Shown here in pieces: positions 24,501 through 37,545 of a DNA stretch of 64,000 nucleotides. Each line of letters opens with the position of its first letter. The first letter of the stretch is position 1. Origin of the DNA: Nephromyces sp. MM_2019. Its lineage: Eukaryota; Apicomplexa; Aconoidasida; Nephromycida. The notes under the pieces are model-generated. The model had not been told where the DNA came from and made no database searches. It saw only the letters and a list, made by a program, of their open reading frames with translations. The stretch is taken from NCBI GenBank assembly GCA_015657535.1, contig JADHZB010000135.1:1-64000 (forward strand), in the 5' to 3' direction. The position numbers and the translations under genes are program-made.

Positions 24501-24960
24501 GAAAGCAACTCTTTCCTCAGCAATTGTGCGTAGCAAAGGAGTACAATGCTTATTTATCTAACAGGTTCATTGATACCCCCTGTGTTGAAATATAGACGCT
24601 GATGTAACTGCTTTGGGTGGTAGCTAGTGCTTTTTGTTCAGAGCTTCTTGTAGGATCTCTTGTTTCTTTACCGGAACGGCACCTTATAATAAGCAATGTA
24701 ATAACCGCTTTCCGTCTTTAGTTGTTTAAAATAATTTTACCAGCTCCTAAGGTTCTGTTCTTGATTGGAAAGCTGGTGCTGAAGGCTCATATATTGAAAT
24801 TATCAAGAACTGTCAAGCGTAGAGACTCTTTTCAATTTAAATTCGAATAAAATTTCCGGGCGAGTTTTCCAACTCTGAATCCCGGTGAGATATTCTTATC
24901 CTGTTTTCAACTTCCTCTTGCGACTCACTCTTTATTATAAGCCATCTGAAAGGAGGCAAA
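21540..24960. other. Intergenic, nothing identified
   Basis: About 3.4 kb between the EF-hand gene and the coatomer gene. No exon with paired splice sites and family signal, no tRNA-like fold and no long repeat was found. Confidence 0.35.
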
Positions 24961-24974
24961 TATTCCTAATAAAA

Positions 24975-27900
24975 ATGGAAAAAAATATTAAATATGTAAG
25001 TTTAAATGGCAGGAAAATAATTTGAAATTCCCATTGGCAATGGTTGCATGCTATGAATTTGTTTTGGTACCAATATCGCCTTATACTTTTATGTGCTGTA
25101 AGGTTCATAGGTATATTTCTTTGTTTTTGTGCACTTTCCCCTCTTTATTTGTACGAGTGCGTATTTTTTTTTGGGGCGAGTTTTGGATAACCTTTATCAC
25201 GAATTTCTTTTTTTTTCCCATTTCTCCTAAGATAAGAAACCTGTTCTACGTCGGTGAGTATGAGCAAGTTATACGATATGGTATCCCCCTCTCTGAGATA
25301 GAGAAAGCCGAAAGCGAGGCGTTGATGTACTACATACTGATTGCCAAGTATGAGTTAAAGCAGGTCAGCGAGAAGGATATCATAGAGCTCGAGAGTTTGC
25401 CGACCATTTGCCTGAAATCGCTGGCTATGCTAGAGAAACAAAGACTGGAGGTGCGTAATATGTGTTTATCACGCTTTTGCTGATTCTTTCGTAAGGAAAA
25501 TGCCGTTGCTGCTTTGTACTTGCTTCTTCCTGGATTAATGAAGCACCCACAGCTTCTGTTGATGTATACGTAGCACTTCTTCACCTATCTTTTTCAGAGT
25601 TTAAAAGCCTTGCAAGCTTCTGCCCCCGCGCTTGATAGTGTTGTGGCGGACCTTCACAATATGGGGGCTTCTCAGGACACTCTTGCCCGATATCTTATTT
25701 CGGTTGCCTATCTTCGGGATGGAGAACTACAAAAGGCTATCAAAGAAATAGAGTCTGGTCCTGCTGAGTTGTAAGCACGGCAGGGTAAAGCATGTTTTAA
25801 ATGTTTATCGAGGATTGAGTCTCTGAAAGAAGCTATACTTTTATAAATTGAAGACGAGCAAAGAGTTACAGAAAAGCATATTTCGTTATTAAGGCTTTGA
25901 ATTTTGCTTGCAATTACAGGAATTTGCTTAGCGGAATTTTTATTTTTTGTGAAAAGGATCGAGGCCATCGGGTGTGTGATATATTTCGCCCACATGCTGT
26001 TGGAAGCTGTGATAATTGCGGCAGAGGCTCTGGTCTCTTCAATCTGGCAGAATTTTTCAAGGCTCTGTGTCTTTAGTACTATCTTTTTTCCCATAAAGCT
26101 CTTGTAGAATAGCTTTCACTTTGTCTTGCTTTCTAAACTTTTTTCTCTGGTTTTTCCTTCTTTTTAAACTTTTTTGGCTCTGATTTTTGGAATTTTTGTG
26201 ATGATGGGAGTTTTTTGGTAATATTAAGTAATAGCTCTATTAGTACCAGGTGGCTTTTAAAAGTAATTGGTTTTGAAAATGCCTATTTCGACTAAAAAGA
26301 GGATTATGATGATTTACACGCTTTTGAAGTAGTTTGCAAATAAGGTAGAAGGGGCGTTAATATTTTTTTACGCTGTGCTTTCTTTTTAACTTCTGTTTCC
26401 TTTGTATTTGGTTACGCAGCCTAGTAACTAATCGCAAGACTAGTACTTCAGGAGCAAATTCTTCATAAAAGACTACCTTTTTATACAAAAATAGCCAGTG
26501 ATTTTTTTTCTTTTTCAGAAGAGTCTTGAGACTTTGGATAATGCTCCACCTCGATAGGCTGGACTTGGCAGATAATGAGTTCAAAGATGTCGTTAGTATT
26601 TTTATGCCTTTTTTTAGACAATTTTTCAAATTTTTGCTGTCCGTTCAATTCCAATCTCCGTTTTAAGCTTTTTCTGTAGGGCGGATATAAAAAACATATT
26701 ATGCATAGTGTTAAAAAATTAAACTACCATTGTACTTTGAGCAGCGGCACTAGGAATAATGTAGAAATTGTATATGGAAATAAATTTTTAAATGAAAAAA
26801 AGATGGATATTTCATAAAAAAAAACTTCCACGATTGTTTTAATCTGCATTTTTTCCGCTCCTATAAGGCTTAAATACTGATTTAAGCTTAAATTTCAATG
26901 TTTCTCACTGCTACCCCAGGCTTGACTTGCTTCTTAATTGCAGCTCTAAAAAAAGACAAGTTAAAGATCAACTTCTTTAACCAAAAAAAATTTATATTTG
27001 CAAAAACATGAGCTTTTTTGAGTGTATCCTCCTTATAGAGCGTGAGCGATAGACTCACCCCAATTAGCTTAAGACCTTTTTTTATCTAAAGTCTAGTGAC
27101 TTTTCTATACTTGCAAATTGAACTTGCTTCCAAGGCTAATGTTAGAATTTTTCAAAAAGAGTTTTTCCCATTTCTGCGATAGATTGCCACCGAGGATGAA
27201 GATACAGTGTCTAAGTTGATGGCTGCCTGGATGCTCTTGGGTAAGAGTTCTTTGAGAAAATCATAAATTCAACTATAAAATGTGTTTCTGCTTCTTTGCT
27301 GGTTTTTTTTTGAGAAATTGAAATATATTTATGCAATTTTACAAAAATCCCATCTCTAGTATTTGCAGCCTTTTATATGCACACTAACTTCCCTGCTAGC
27401 TTTTTTATGATCTACCTACCCTCTTAACTAGCAAACTAAAGATCCTCGTGGGTTCTATTATCTTAGCTTAGGACACTAGCTATCAGTACTACCCCATATA
27501 GCGGCTTTAGCAGCACTATTACTGATGCCTATTGTAGCACACGTACCGGTGATAGCAGCTGTGACCGTGCACACTGCGTCGCTGCTAGTAGGGAGTCTCT
27601 ACCAACACACTGAGCGTTTCTGCTACCAACTCATCTATTCATGGAAATTCTGAATTTTTAGTAGAAGTCAGCAGATTTGACAATGTATAACTTTTGCCAA
27701 GGGTACTCTATGCGCCACACACACATAAAGTATCACATACACATGGAATGCCGCACACACACATGAAGTATCACATAAACACAGCAATGTCTTCTAGCAA
27801 TTCCAGTGATCCGGAGGAATCCCTCACTAGACTCCCCCGCGCCTCAATTTTCATGAAGTATCCATAGGTGAAGCTGCAAGCTACCCATAATTAGCATCTG

Positions 27901-29869
27901 AGAAAGCCGCATAGAGGGATACACCAAAGCTGATATTTGCTTTGATAAAATATTGCCGTTTTTGGACGTGCAATGTCTTGATGAAAGAAGGCACTCTTTT
28001 ATTATGTTTTCTGCTTTCTGAGTGATTGTTCCATGCATCGTTGCGAGTTAGTTATTAGTAGTATAAAAGTGTAGCTTTAACCTGCTTTAAACTTTAAAAA
28101 CTTTGTGATACATTTTATTTGGGCACCTTTCTGCTTCTTTTTTCTGTTGTTGGAATCTTTGCGCTGTTTGAGTCTTTGTAGGAAAAGGTGACCTCAGCGA
28201 ATCTGCTTTAACCTTTGGAGACATCAAGGGCCTCTGCGTATCATCTGGGACTTCCCCTATGACAGAATCGTCCATACTGCTAAACGGTAAACTTTCTCTA
28301 CTGCTACATGGGAAGTTCATTTACTGCTAGATGGGGAGCCTCTTTGACCGCTAAACGTTAAGCTTTCTTTACTGTTAAATGAGAAGCTTTCTCTACTGCT
28401 AAACGTTAAGCTTTCTTTGCTGCTAAATGGGAATCTTTTTCTTACCCCCGGAAATGGCAAAGCTCCCGAATGATGCTCCTCTTTGTTGTCAAAATGTATG
28501 TATTTAGGTCGGGCTGTGGCTAATATGCAGCTAAAAATGTGGCACGAAACTCTGGAAGAATTGAGTGCTTCTTATAAACAGGCAAGTTTCAAAGTCAATT
28601 GGGGAGCTATGCCTCTTCTTTTGATGGCATCCGATATGTGAAGTCTTGTGGATTGTGATGTATAGTTTCTGAGTAAAAAAGCAATAAAAAGTATACACAG
28701 AAGGATATTTCGCTTATATTGCATGTGGTTCTGCATATTGGCCCCAAAGTTACTGTTTTTTGCCTGAAAGCGCGATGTTTAGTGCCTAATATCCCGAAGA
28801 TTACCTTATTAATCCATCGCTGAAGCATTGTGAAAATACTTGGTCTTCTTTCCAATGGTGGCGTAAGATTTCTACATTGGAGAAATTTTTTTTGAAACGT
28901 GTTGATAATATAGAGGCTATTGCAAGCGGAGGTAATGCTGTTCTCCTTATGATGCTCATTTTTTAAATATTGTTACCTTTTGCAAAGTTATGGGTTATTG
29001 GATATATCCCCAGCATACGTAGTTTTTCTGCTGTCTGAACCTGATTGTATGAATGCATACGGATGCCAGCGTCAGCCCCCTTCGAACCTGGTGCGATACT
29101 TCATTCACTCTGGGTCACCCTGGTCATCCTGGGTCACCCCCCCTTCACCTCCCTTCACCCCTCTTCATCCCTCTTCACCCCCCCTTCACTGTCACCTGTG
29201 TTATCATTTAATTGCTTAAAAATTTCCTTCTCTCCTCAGGGTAACGTCGGCGTGGAGACTTTGACAAATCTAATTTGTTGCAGCCGGAGACTCCAAAAGT
29301 TGAAGACCGCGGAGTTTTTCTACGGGTTTGATGAAATCTCTCTTTCACATAAGATGTGTGATTTCCACGTGAAGTAGCACACTCAGATTTAAGCCTGAAA
29401 TAGCGCAGCTAAGGGCGTTACTTGTTTTTTCGCTGTGCTAGTTACGATGAAATGAAAAATTGAAGCTATAGGCTGGAATTTACGTTGAGTTTATAGTGTT
29501 ATAAGAACATCCCCCCTGAGGATCGGTTACTAGCCTTACAAAGCACTTTTTATTGACCTGGCATTGATTCGATGATATGCCTCGAAACCCTGAATGCACT
29601 CTCAGATTTTGAAGCTTCACTCTCAAGTCTCAAATTCCTCATTCGTCAGCATCGTGTTTAACCTGTACAGTAAGAATCACGTTGCTTTTACGTGCTTTAA
29701 TTACAGTCTGCTTCCGGAGCTATATACAGGGCGGTGCACTCACATTCTCTTCATATATATTACTATTTTCAGGATCTTAAAGAGTGCTAACGAAGATCAT
29801 TTTCTGGTCACTGGTGCGAAGGCAATAGATGAAGCATTCTCCAGATTTGAAGCCGCCAATAGGCGATAG
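24975..29869 (+). CDS. COPE: Coatomer subunit epsilon (9 exons)
   Basis: Epsilon subunit of the COPI coat, the TPR-like solenoid that partners alpha-COP in Golgi-to-ER retrograde vesicles. Exons, all in phase: 24975-24995, 25232-25450, 25598-25770, 26519-26588, 27183-27240, 28182-28286, 28508-28581, 29240-29325, 29773-29869; 300 residues against about 300-310 for the family. Family landmarks occur in order: IRNLFYVGEYEQVI near the N terminus, then LKALQASAPALDSVVADLHN, RLWIMLHLDRLDLADNEFKD, DEDTVSKLMAAWMLL, SSILLNGRAVANMQLKMW, GNVGVETLTNLICCSRRL, and AIDEAFSRFEAANRR-TAG. The start ATG lies in a seven-codon exon before a GTAAGT donor. Exon 7 uses a GC donor (CAG|GCAAGT). Exon 4 must end at a weaker GTCGTT donor to stay in phase and match family spacing. 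The exon 6 donor lies inside a minisatellite. Confidence 0.93.
28276..28442 (+). repeat. 24-bp minisatellite, 7 copies, spanning a coatomer 5' splice site
   Basis: Seven head-to-tail copies of a 24-base unit close to ACTGCTAAACGTTAAGCTTT plus CTCT (one copy is 23 bases), starting at 28276, 28300, 28323, 28347, 28371, 28395 and 28419. The first copy contains the last coding bases of exon 6 (CTGCTAAACG) and the donor GTAAAC. None of the later copies keeps a GT at the equivalent position. Confidence 0.9.
29095..29190. repeat. CCCTTCAC/TGGGTCAC-type pyrimidine-rich repeat
   Basis: TGGGTCACC recurs, followed by repeated CCCTTCAC / CCCTCTTCA units, in the intron before coatomer exon 8. Open frames through it are low-complexity artefacts. 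Confidence 0.7.
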
Positions 29870-29899
29870 TAAGTAGTTACCATCGTGTTATCCCTTGGT

Positions 29900-32250
29900 A
29901 GATACAAAGTTTTTCCAACAAAAAATATGGCAAACACAGTTTTTTGTGTTCCGTCCCTTCTTCGTCCTACTTTCACAACTCCATATATTTTTTATGTACT
30001 AGAAAAGTCAAAGGCATAAATGAAAGCGCAGTGTTTCTGGGGTAGTTTAATGTATTTTTCCTTAAACTAAGGGATCGTTGTGAGGCTTAAGTGCATGAAA
30101 ATACAGGCTGAGAGTTATCTATGTACCCTAGCTGAACACTTGAAAAAAAATCACATGCACTAGAAACCTGGCTTAAAAGCTACGGGGAAGTGTTGTAAAG
30201 GTGGCGTTTACAGCAAAGCTGCACTGTTATGAATAGGGAAGGCAATGGCCCCCCAGTGGCAAATACAGATCTATGCTCGTCTGCTGACCTCGCCCTAGAT
30301 CACTCTGGGAAATTGGCGATACTTACTATGATGAACTGCATTAATATCGGTGTAGTTTCAATATTATAGTAAACGAAAAAAGTTCGCTGAAGAGAAAGTC
30401 CCCTTAAGAGGTCTCCTGAAGACATCACTCCCATGAGGGCATCCCTCCCGTGGCTATCTTTTCGCATTGGCTGCAGGATGATTTCGTGGTGTTCGAAGCG
30501 TTTTAGTATACGCCGCTCTATCTCACATTAGTTGAAGCGAGGAATAGGAAAGAGATGCCGGCCACGGTCAGAGGGGATGAATTAATTATAAGGCTATAGA
30601 GAGCCCAGGGTAGCTCATAGCGGATGCTACAAAAGTCACCCCCTCCACCCCTCTTAACTCATTTTTACCTAGTAATGATTAGAAGACACCTTGCGGCATA
30701 TATGTTTTGTTAAGCTAACTAGTAAAAAAGAGGATCCTTTGAAGAGTGAAAAACCCTCAAGCGTGCGCTTATTTTATCAATAATTCCTGAATCCTTTGAC
30801 TTTCAATCTCCGCTACTAATCGAGCGATGATTGTATCATCTCTAAATTATACTCTTAAAAGGTGCATAAAAAAAATCTTCAGGTCAGCGTACTCGACGCT
30901 GCCTTTAAATTCTCGAAAAAGACACTTTTTGGAAGCCAGCCACGAACAGCAAAAAGATGATAGCTTGGATTTTCATTATAAACCTCCAAAACATCGTTCC
31001 CTTTTATGATTAAAGTTCTTAAAAGGTGCACATGCGGGCTGAATTCACTAAAGTGTGAGCATCCTCTTAGGACCACTGAGTTTTCGGAGGGAATGTAGAC
31101 ATTGCTGCGATATTTTCACGTAATTTAGTTTATTCAGCCATGGCTGCAGTAAAACTAGACACCGATTGCTACTCACGTAAAAAAATTGAGCACACGCATT
31201 ATATGCGCAGAAAGGTAGAGCAGGATGTGTCGTTTAAGCAGAAGCAGCATCCCGAAAGAAGCACCAGAAGGCCTACGTATCCGTTAAGCCTTTGTTCCTT
31301 CGTCACACAATCAGGAGTATCACGAGCAAAAGAGAGCAGAGCGCGGAGAGAATATAGAGAAGGCATTTGAAACTATTTATCTGGCAGCCAGCCTTCTTCT
31401 ATTAGCTTTTCTTCAAGATTTATGAGGACATATGCGTCTGTGGCTGCGTAGAGAATCTGAGCATCTGAGAGAGGACGATTGTTCCAATTTGAATTTTGCG
31501 ATTCCTTTTTAAGTTTCATCTTCAACACCCTTTCGCAAAGATCTCCAAGACTTCTGCTACCTATATTTACAGATTTGATAGTAGGGGGAAAAGTAGGTTT
31601 TTTTATCGTCGCGCGTAGACCTTTTTATGCGTGCTTTTATCACGAGCAAGCAAAGAATTTTCACGATTGAAGCTCACTTGAATTGTATATCAAAGTGTTA
31701 ACCCCGGGAATGCATGAAAATAGCCACAACAAGGCCGATAATTCTGATGAAGGTGAGGATATAGTCAGAAATCAGCTATTATCCCTGATTTCAACGGCTA
31801 TGCAGAGCTGAAATTGCATCGTAGCCCTTACTGATGTGAGCAAACTTGAAAGCATATCATCTAATACGGAATTGAAAGCTGCCAAATAGAATTTGCCAAA
31901 GGATAGTAGCAAGGAGTCACAATCATCGTATGAACTATTTTAAATGCACTACATCCTCGTAGCAAAAAAAGTGTTTCACGCACTAAAACATACTTATTTC
32001 GATGGTAGAGCATATGAATAGAAAGATGAAGAAGGAGTGAAACTACGGAAAGTATCCCTGAAACGTTCCATGATACGAACTGAAAGAGATACTTTCATTG
32101 TAAAGAAGTGGTGCAAATGCTATCAGTAGGAGAGCTTCGTGGTCGCAACCTTAATGAGCAGCGGTTAGAACTAGTAATTACGTAAAACTCGCTAAAACCA
32201 GAATAAGAATGATAAGATATCAAACGCACTGTGGAATCTGGAGCTCCGAG
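29900..32250. other. Intergenic, nothing identified
   Basis: Lies between the end of the coatomer gene and the weak minus-strand frame starting at 32254. Short open frames on both strands show no splice pairing or family signal. Confidence 0.35.
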
Positions 32251-32253
32251 AAT

Positions 32254-32739
32254 TCAACTGTCAGCACAAAAAGCAGGAAATACACGAATAAAATGTCCTA
32301 TTAACCAAAAAGCAAAACGTTCAATAAACACACGAGACATGCTTTTCACTAGTTTATCCTTACGTACCAGAGGGTTTTTCCCCTCAAAAATTTCATCAAA
32401 AGCTTGAATAAATGGCACTACACACTTCCCACAAGTTGTTCTGCTCGAATGCAAGTGAAGCCACTTACGAAGATTTAATCGACTATTATATCGGAAGTTT
32501 TTATCTTTCGGGTAGAATTTCCATGAGGATGAATTTATTCTAGCAGGCCGCAGTTCTCCCTGAGCTTGGTACTCTCCATTGAGGCAAGCTTCTTGCTTTG
32601 TAAGACACCGGGTCATAGATACCGAGGGACTTAGGGGATTTTCCAAATTTTCGCCACTTCTTTCAAGGTCTACTGTTTTGCTTACGACTTCATCCTTAGT
32701 TACAATGCTACGAAGCTGACACGCGATCTCCGGAATCAT
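32254..32739 (-). CDS. Hypothetical open frame, possibly a 3' exon of the exonuclease gene
   Basis: A 161-codon open frame on the same strand as, and downstream of, the exonuclease exons. It is Arg/Lys-rich and ends in a hydrophobic stretch (FAFWLIGHFIRVFPAF). No family is recognisable. An open frame of this length is near what chance allows in 64 kb of this composition. It does not show the S.W..RPL or YAA.DA motifs expected in the third exonuclease motif region, so its link to that gene is conjecture. Confidence 0.2.
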   Translation of the reverse strand: MIPEIACQLRSIVTKDEVVSKTVDLERSGENLENPLSPSVSMTRCLTKQEACLNGEYQAQGELRPARINSSSWKFYPKDKNFRYNSRLNLRKWLHLHSSRTTCGKCVVPFIQAFDEIFEGKNPLVRKDKLVKSMSRVFIERFAFWLIGHFIRVFPAFCADS

Positions 32740-33239
32740 CGATACATGTGTGCGGCCTTCCCTGGTATAATTGGAGGCATGAAATATTCGCGAGTTTTTA
32801 AGTATACAGTACTTGAAAACTATGTGTAATAACAGAAGGCAGCAATACCGCGAAAGTAAAGCTAACGCTACTCATTTCTATTGAAATGAAGACAAAGAGG
32901 CGAGGCGTAGCGCTATAAGTCCCTAGAGGAGTCCGCAAAAAAGTTAGGAAACACTAACTAAACGGGGATATAGTGCATTGCAATTTACCCGAAATAGAAA
33001 CTCCTTTGTAAATTCGATCTATCATGCAATTTAGTGATGCTCAAGACTGAGACCCGCAATTTCGTCTCAATCACGTCACTTCATGTTTATGCAAACGAAC
33101 TATTTAGAAATTTCATATTTACTTTAACTCCGTGAGAGAAAAACTTGCTCAGGAGACATACTTTGCACACACTTTGGAGCGCGGCTTCAACTTCAAGGAT
33201 GCCCCGAAACATAACCTACAAATTTTATGAATTTCTCAC

Positions 33240-36200
33240 CTAAGATCGACAATCCCGGTAATTTTTTCCATTAAATCATTACACTCAAAGTAGGAAGCAA
33301 TCCTCCAAAGATCTGACATTCGGTGGTACAGCAATTTTGTTATTTCTTCATTGTATAATAAAGACTTTATGGCTTGAAAAAGTAAGCTCTTGTAAGTCTC
33401 GCCCTTTATGAGGGCGTCTACGATAAATACGTGCTCCTTGAAAGCTAGAGTAATTACGCTTATCGTATTTGGTGCCTTCCACTCTACATCAACACCAACC
33501 ATTGGGCGGCGAAGATAACTAATATCAGGGTGAGGGTAGTACGAATTATCGGGTGACCCAGGAAAATGATAATCTGAGCAGTGGAGATAACTACCCCCAG
33601 AATTTTTAAAATTACTATCTAAGTTAGTACGAAGCTCATTCTGGTTCATTATTATCATTGCAGCATCACTTGATCTGTTACCTAAAATGGAGTGTTGCAA
33701 AAACTTAAAGAGCCTCATCATACTCTGTACATCCTCTACCAAACTTATTTTTTGGTAAGGTAGAGGAATTTTGTAGTACGCAACACCGGCAGGGTGGCTG
33801 GAATGGTCATAAATTACCGATGGCATGGATGGAACTTTAAGTGATGGGGTAGGTGAAACAGTCTTTCGAAGACTAATTTCAAATTTCCAGTCATCCTCAA
33901 TGACTGGAGAACTACTAGACTCATGAGTCACAGTATATTCTCCAAGAATAAAAGGCTCTCTGTTTTCCCCTTGTTTAGCACAAACTCCATCACAGGAGGA
34001 TCTTGTAGGAATTTTTGATTTACTGGGTTCATAATGAGCCAAAGATGCTTCTTTTTGGTATGGGAAGATAGTGGGGTCATCCAAATGAGTAAAAGCTAGC
34101 TCGCAGCTCCATGCATCATATGGTAGACCTGCAAGATAGAAAGGAGAATCAGCATCACAATTTCCAATCTCTGGAATTTCACTTCAATAACCCTTCAGAC
34201 ACATAATACTCACTTCCTCAGCTGTCCACAAAGCTCCCTCTTTGAGAGGCTCTCTTTTTGAGTGGTTCAGCCTTTCCTTTGAAACACACATCTCTATTAC
34301 GATAACAGTGTAAAATCAGCATTCAAAAAGCATCTCCTGTTTCAGTGTGAAGAGGAAACGTTATAACTCAAGTAGAATCAAATTAAAGAGACCAAAGGTG
34401 CGATTGATTTCGTGTGTACATCTAAGGAAAAAGCTGGAGCTCATAGAGAGAAATTCCCAGATGTACAACTAAGCTATTAGTATAACTGAAAACCTGATAA
34501 AAACAACTGTGTAAGCCAATAGAGAAGGAAATAATACAGGAATAAAAATACAGCATAGAAAAGCTGATGGTGGGACTCAAATTTTCGCAATTTCCCGCTA
34601 TAAAATATCTCAAAGGAAATAGGGGTACATGATGAAATACAACAAGTGTACGAACTCTAATGAAGAGTGTTTAAAAAACTACCAGAGATGAACCCTTGGA
34701 TTCAATGTTTCCCATAGAAGTCCATTCGAAAACCTAATCAGGTACTCATATATAAAAAACGGAAAAAAAAACGCAAATTTTCAAAGGCCAGTTAATGCAT
34801 CCTAATTATTATCTCTACCGAATTATAAAAATTTCAACATAATAGCTCACTTGGGCGAAGTTTTAAGATTTCACTTTCAGGCGTAAACAAAAAGTTAAAC
34901 AGGCCAAAGAAGGGCGTATACCTGTACTGGGATTTCTTGCTGTCAGGTGGTTCCAAGCCTCAAATCTCAGTTCACTACTGCAAAGGCAGTTTTTTATGAA
35001 CTTTAAAATCCATGGTTTGGACTTTAAAGACGAAAAATGAATCAGTACGTCTTGTAGCGAGTATCGGGAGCCATTTAAAGGTGCAGACAACCTGAGGCTC
35101 TGATATGAGTAAAAACAGTCGCTTTTGATACGGCAGATAACCCTTTTGAAAGTGATTAAAACGATTTTTCTGCCAAGCAAATTCTAAGCAATTCAAGAAA
35201 ATGTCTTCAAAAAATGTAGTAATTTTTTTAAAAAGCTAAAAAATGACTCTCAAGATACATAGGGTTAAAACTGTGCTTGCACCATCATTATCAACCACAT
35301 TAGAGTGGTTAAACGCACTTTGCTTCTTTGAATAATTTTTTTTAAAAGCGAAAACTGTAGATGCAATAATAACAGTTAGCCATACGCTCTAGACGCCCCT
35401 CAAGAAAAAGTGACTAAACATCAGTTTTAGAGAAAAGAATCAAGAAAATTTACTCAGTGCGAATCCGATAAACAACGCGCAAAAAAAAGTCTTATTAAAG
35501 CAATCAGCTCACCCTTAATAGGCCACAGAAGTAGATGATAGTGGAGAGAGCAACAGACCCCCCCGATGTCGAAGGGAAATTTGTATTATTAAAACATTCA
35601 TGTAGTAGCCTCTGAGTATTATAGGCTGACAGGCATGCGACATTCGGACCCAAATTCAGGATTTTTACTAAGCGAGCGAAGCTTGTTGTACCACATGCCT
35701 CAAATAGACAATTTATGTCAGAAAATTTATCAAACAAGTGAGGGTTTCTCGATGAATACCTGAAAGTGGAGAAATTACAATGAGATTTGGTGTGTCCCAC
35801 TTAATCAAAAGTCGCCAACGTGTAAAATTCTTTGAAAGTACTGTTTGCTGGCAATGGCTGGTATAAATACGTAAAGAAGATTGGATTTTTTATTTTATAG
35901 TAAATCAACATCAGAGTAACTACGAGCTGTCTTACAAATGAGAGTGCACGCTTGCAGCCTCACGAGTACGAGTCAGCGATTGCATAAACTAATAGGTTCA
36001 TCATCATCGGCTTGTGAAAGTGGTGCCTGGATAAGGATGGCTGTTTTAGGATGAAAAGGCAGCTAAAATGTAAAAAAAAGGGTTAGAGAAAATCCTGCTG
36101 ATATTACTACACATTACAGGGCTGTAGATTAGCAAAAAAGAAACTATGAACAAAGAAAGCAAAGATTACAGCAAGGAATCGAGGTGATCAAAATAAGCCT

Positions 36201-37545
36201 CGTCTATAAGAAGAAGAAAGGGAACCAGTAGTGAGCGTACGAGCTCGGGATGCAAGTGTGATTTCCATCCAATACCCCAAGAAATTCACAGATGAGCAAG
36301 AAAGAAGAGCAAAAGAGTGGCGGTGGGTATAGTCAGTTCTAACAAGCGTTTCTGAGTATCATGAAAAAGCATGCAGCTAATTATATTCGGTGACAAAATT
36401 GTACCAATAGGAATGGCTTCATAGAATAAAGTTCAAAAGGATCTTCCACAGGGTAGCCATGAAGATGCGTGAACCTTTTTATTTTAACAGAGACTTGAAA
36501 AGTTCTCATTTGAATCGTAGAAGCATACGAGAAATGAAATCATTCTAGGTCTTACCGGCGAATACAGAAGCTCAAGAAGTTAAACAAGGATGCAGACGCT
36601 TGTTCGCTCAATCCAGGTACAGCTTCATTTAGATAAATAGGGTTAAAACATGCGAAGAATAGTTCTGAGTGGAGTGCATCACTAAGAGATGAAGAGACGA
36701 TCGAACTCCTGAATACTGAGCTAAAGAGGACCTCTAAGGCAGCGACAATCTCATCAGCGAGTACACTGTTTTAACAAAAAATAATTCAAAAGTATAGTTT
36801 CAAGCTACAGCAGTATTATTGAATTTGTCACAAAATCTTAAGTAGGTGAGCAATTTAACTAGAGTATGCAGTAGAAAATATTTTCTTCGTATTTCAAAGT
36901 GTTAGCGCGTCTTTTTCAAAGAAAAGAAGCCAAAAATAGCATTTGTGAAACACTCACAAAAGCTCAATTCTAAATTAGGAGTTCCCCTCCGCAGTGTCTA
37001 TTTTTATAGCAGTCATAAGATTCTGCCCAAAGTGTGCTTCAAGCATCACATGCAGGCAATCACATTCACTTCACTTTCAAGTCGAGTATCACTTTATCAC
37101 TTTATTCTGCAGGGCTGTAACGTTGAATAAGAGAATGCCACAAGCCCTTCCATTACTGCCACATAGTAAAAAAACAAATTCGATTTAACGCTAAACTTAG
37201 ACTTACGCACCTGGACTCTTCAATGGGTAAATGGGCTTCCTCAGCATCATAATAACGCGAAAGACGCCCTTCAATTAAGCCTGGGATGGCAGAGCAGCGA
37301 AAAAACACATTTCTTATAAGCTCGTGCCGGCGAGAAAATCGGCAGAGATAAGGGATAACTTCAGTGAGATTAACGTCATTATAGACTCGCCACAGAGCAG
37401 GTTGCAGCAGTCTCCTCGAAGCGCTGCTAAGGGGCCGGCGAAGGTAAATAAGCGAAGCATTTATAAAATGGTAAGGTACTATCGTTAATGGAAGAAGAGC
37501 TCTACGAAAAATCAAGGGAACCTTATCGCGCAAGATCAAAGACAT
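33240..37545 (-). CDS. Mut-7/EXD3-like 3'-5' exonuclease (DEDD family), 3' end unresolved
   Basis: Predicted ribonuclease of the DEDD superfamily, related to WRN-exo, Mut-7 and EXD3, probably in RNA trimming or turnover. Exons join in phase: 37545-37211, 35759-35513, 35183-34922, 34293-34210, 34128-33240, about 605 residues before the last donor GTGAGA. The large last exon holds the signature PMVGVDVEWKAPN (Asp-x-Glu of Exo I), then ITLAFKEHVFIVDALI, the beta-strand pair of the fold, and LLYHRMSDLWRIASYF (Exo II region with Asp). It stops at GIVDLR, before the Exo III Tyr/Asp motif. The next exon may begin at 33216 (LCFGASLKLK...), but that would need an intron of only 24 bases. The N-terminal 300 residues are helical-looking and Arg-rich, and their function is unknown. 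The ATG at 37545 may not be the true start because coding-like sequence continues at 37725-37536 in another frame. The 34293-34210 exon is the least certain. Confidence 0.65.
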
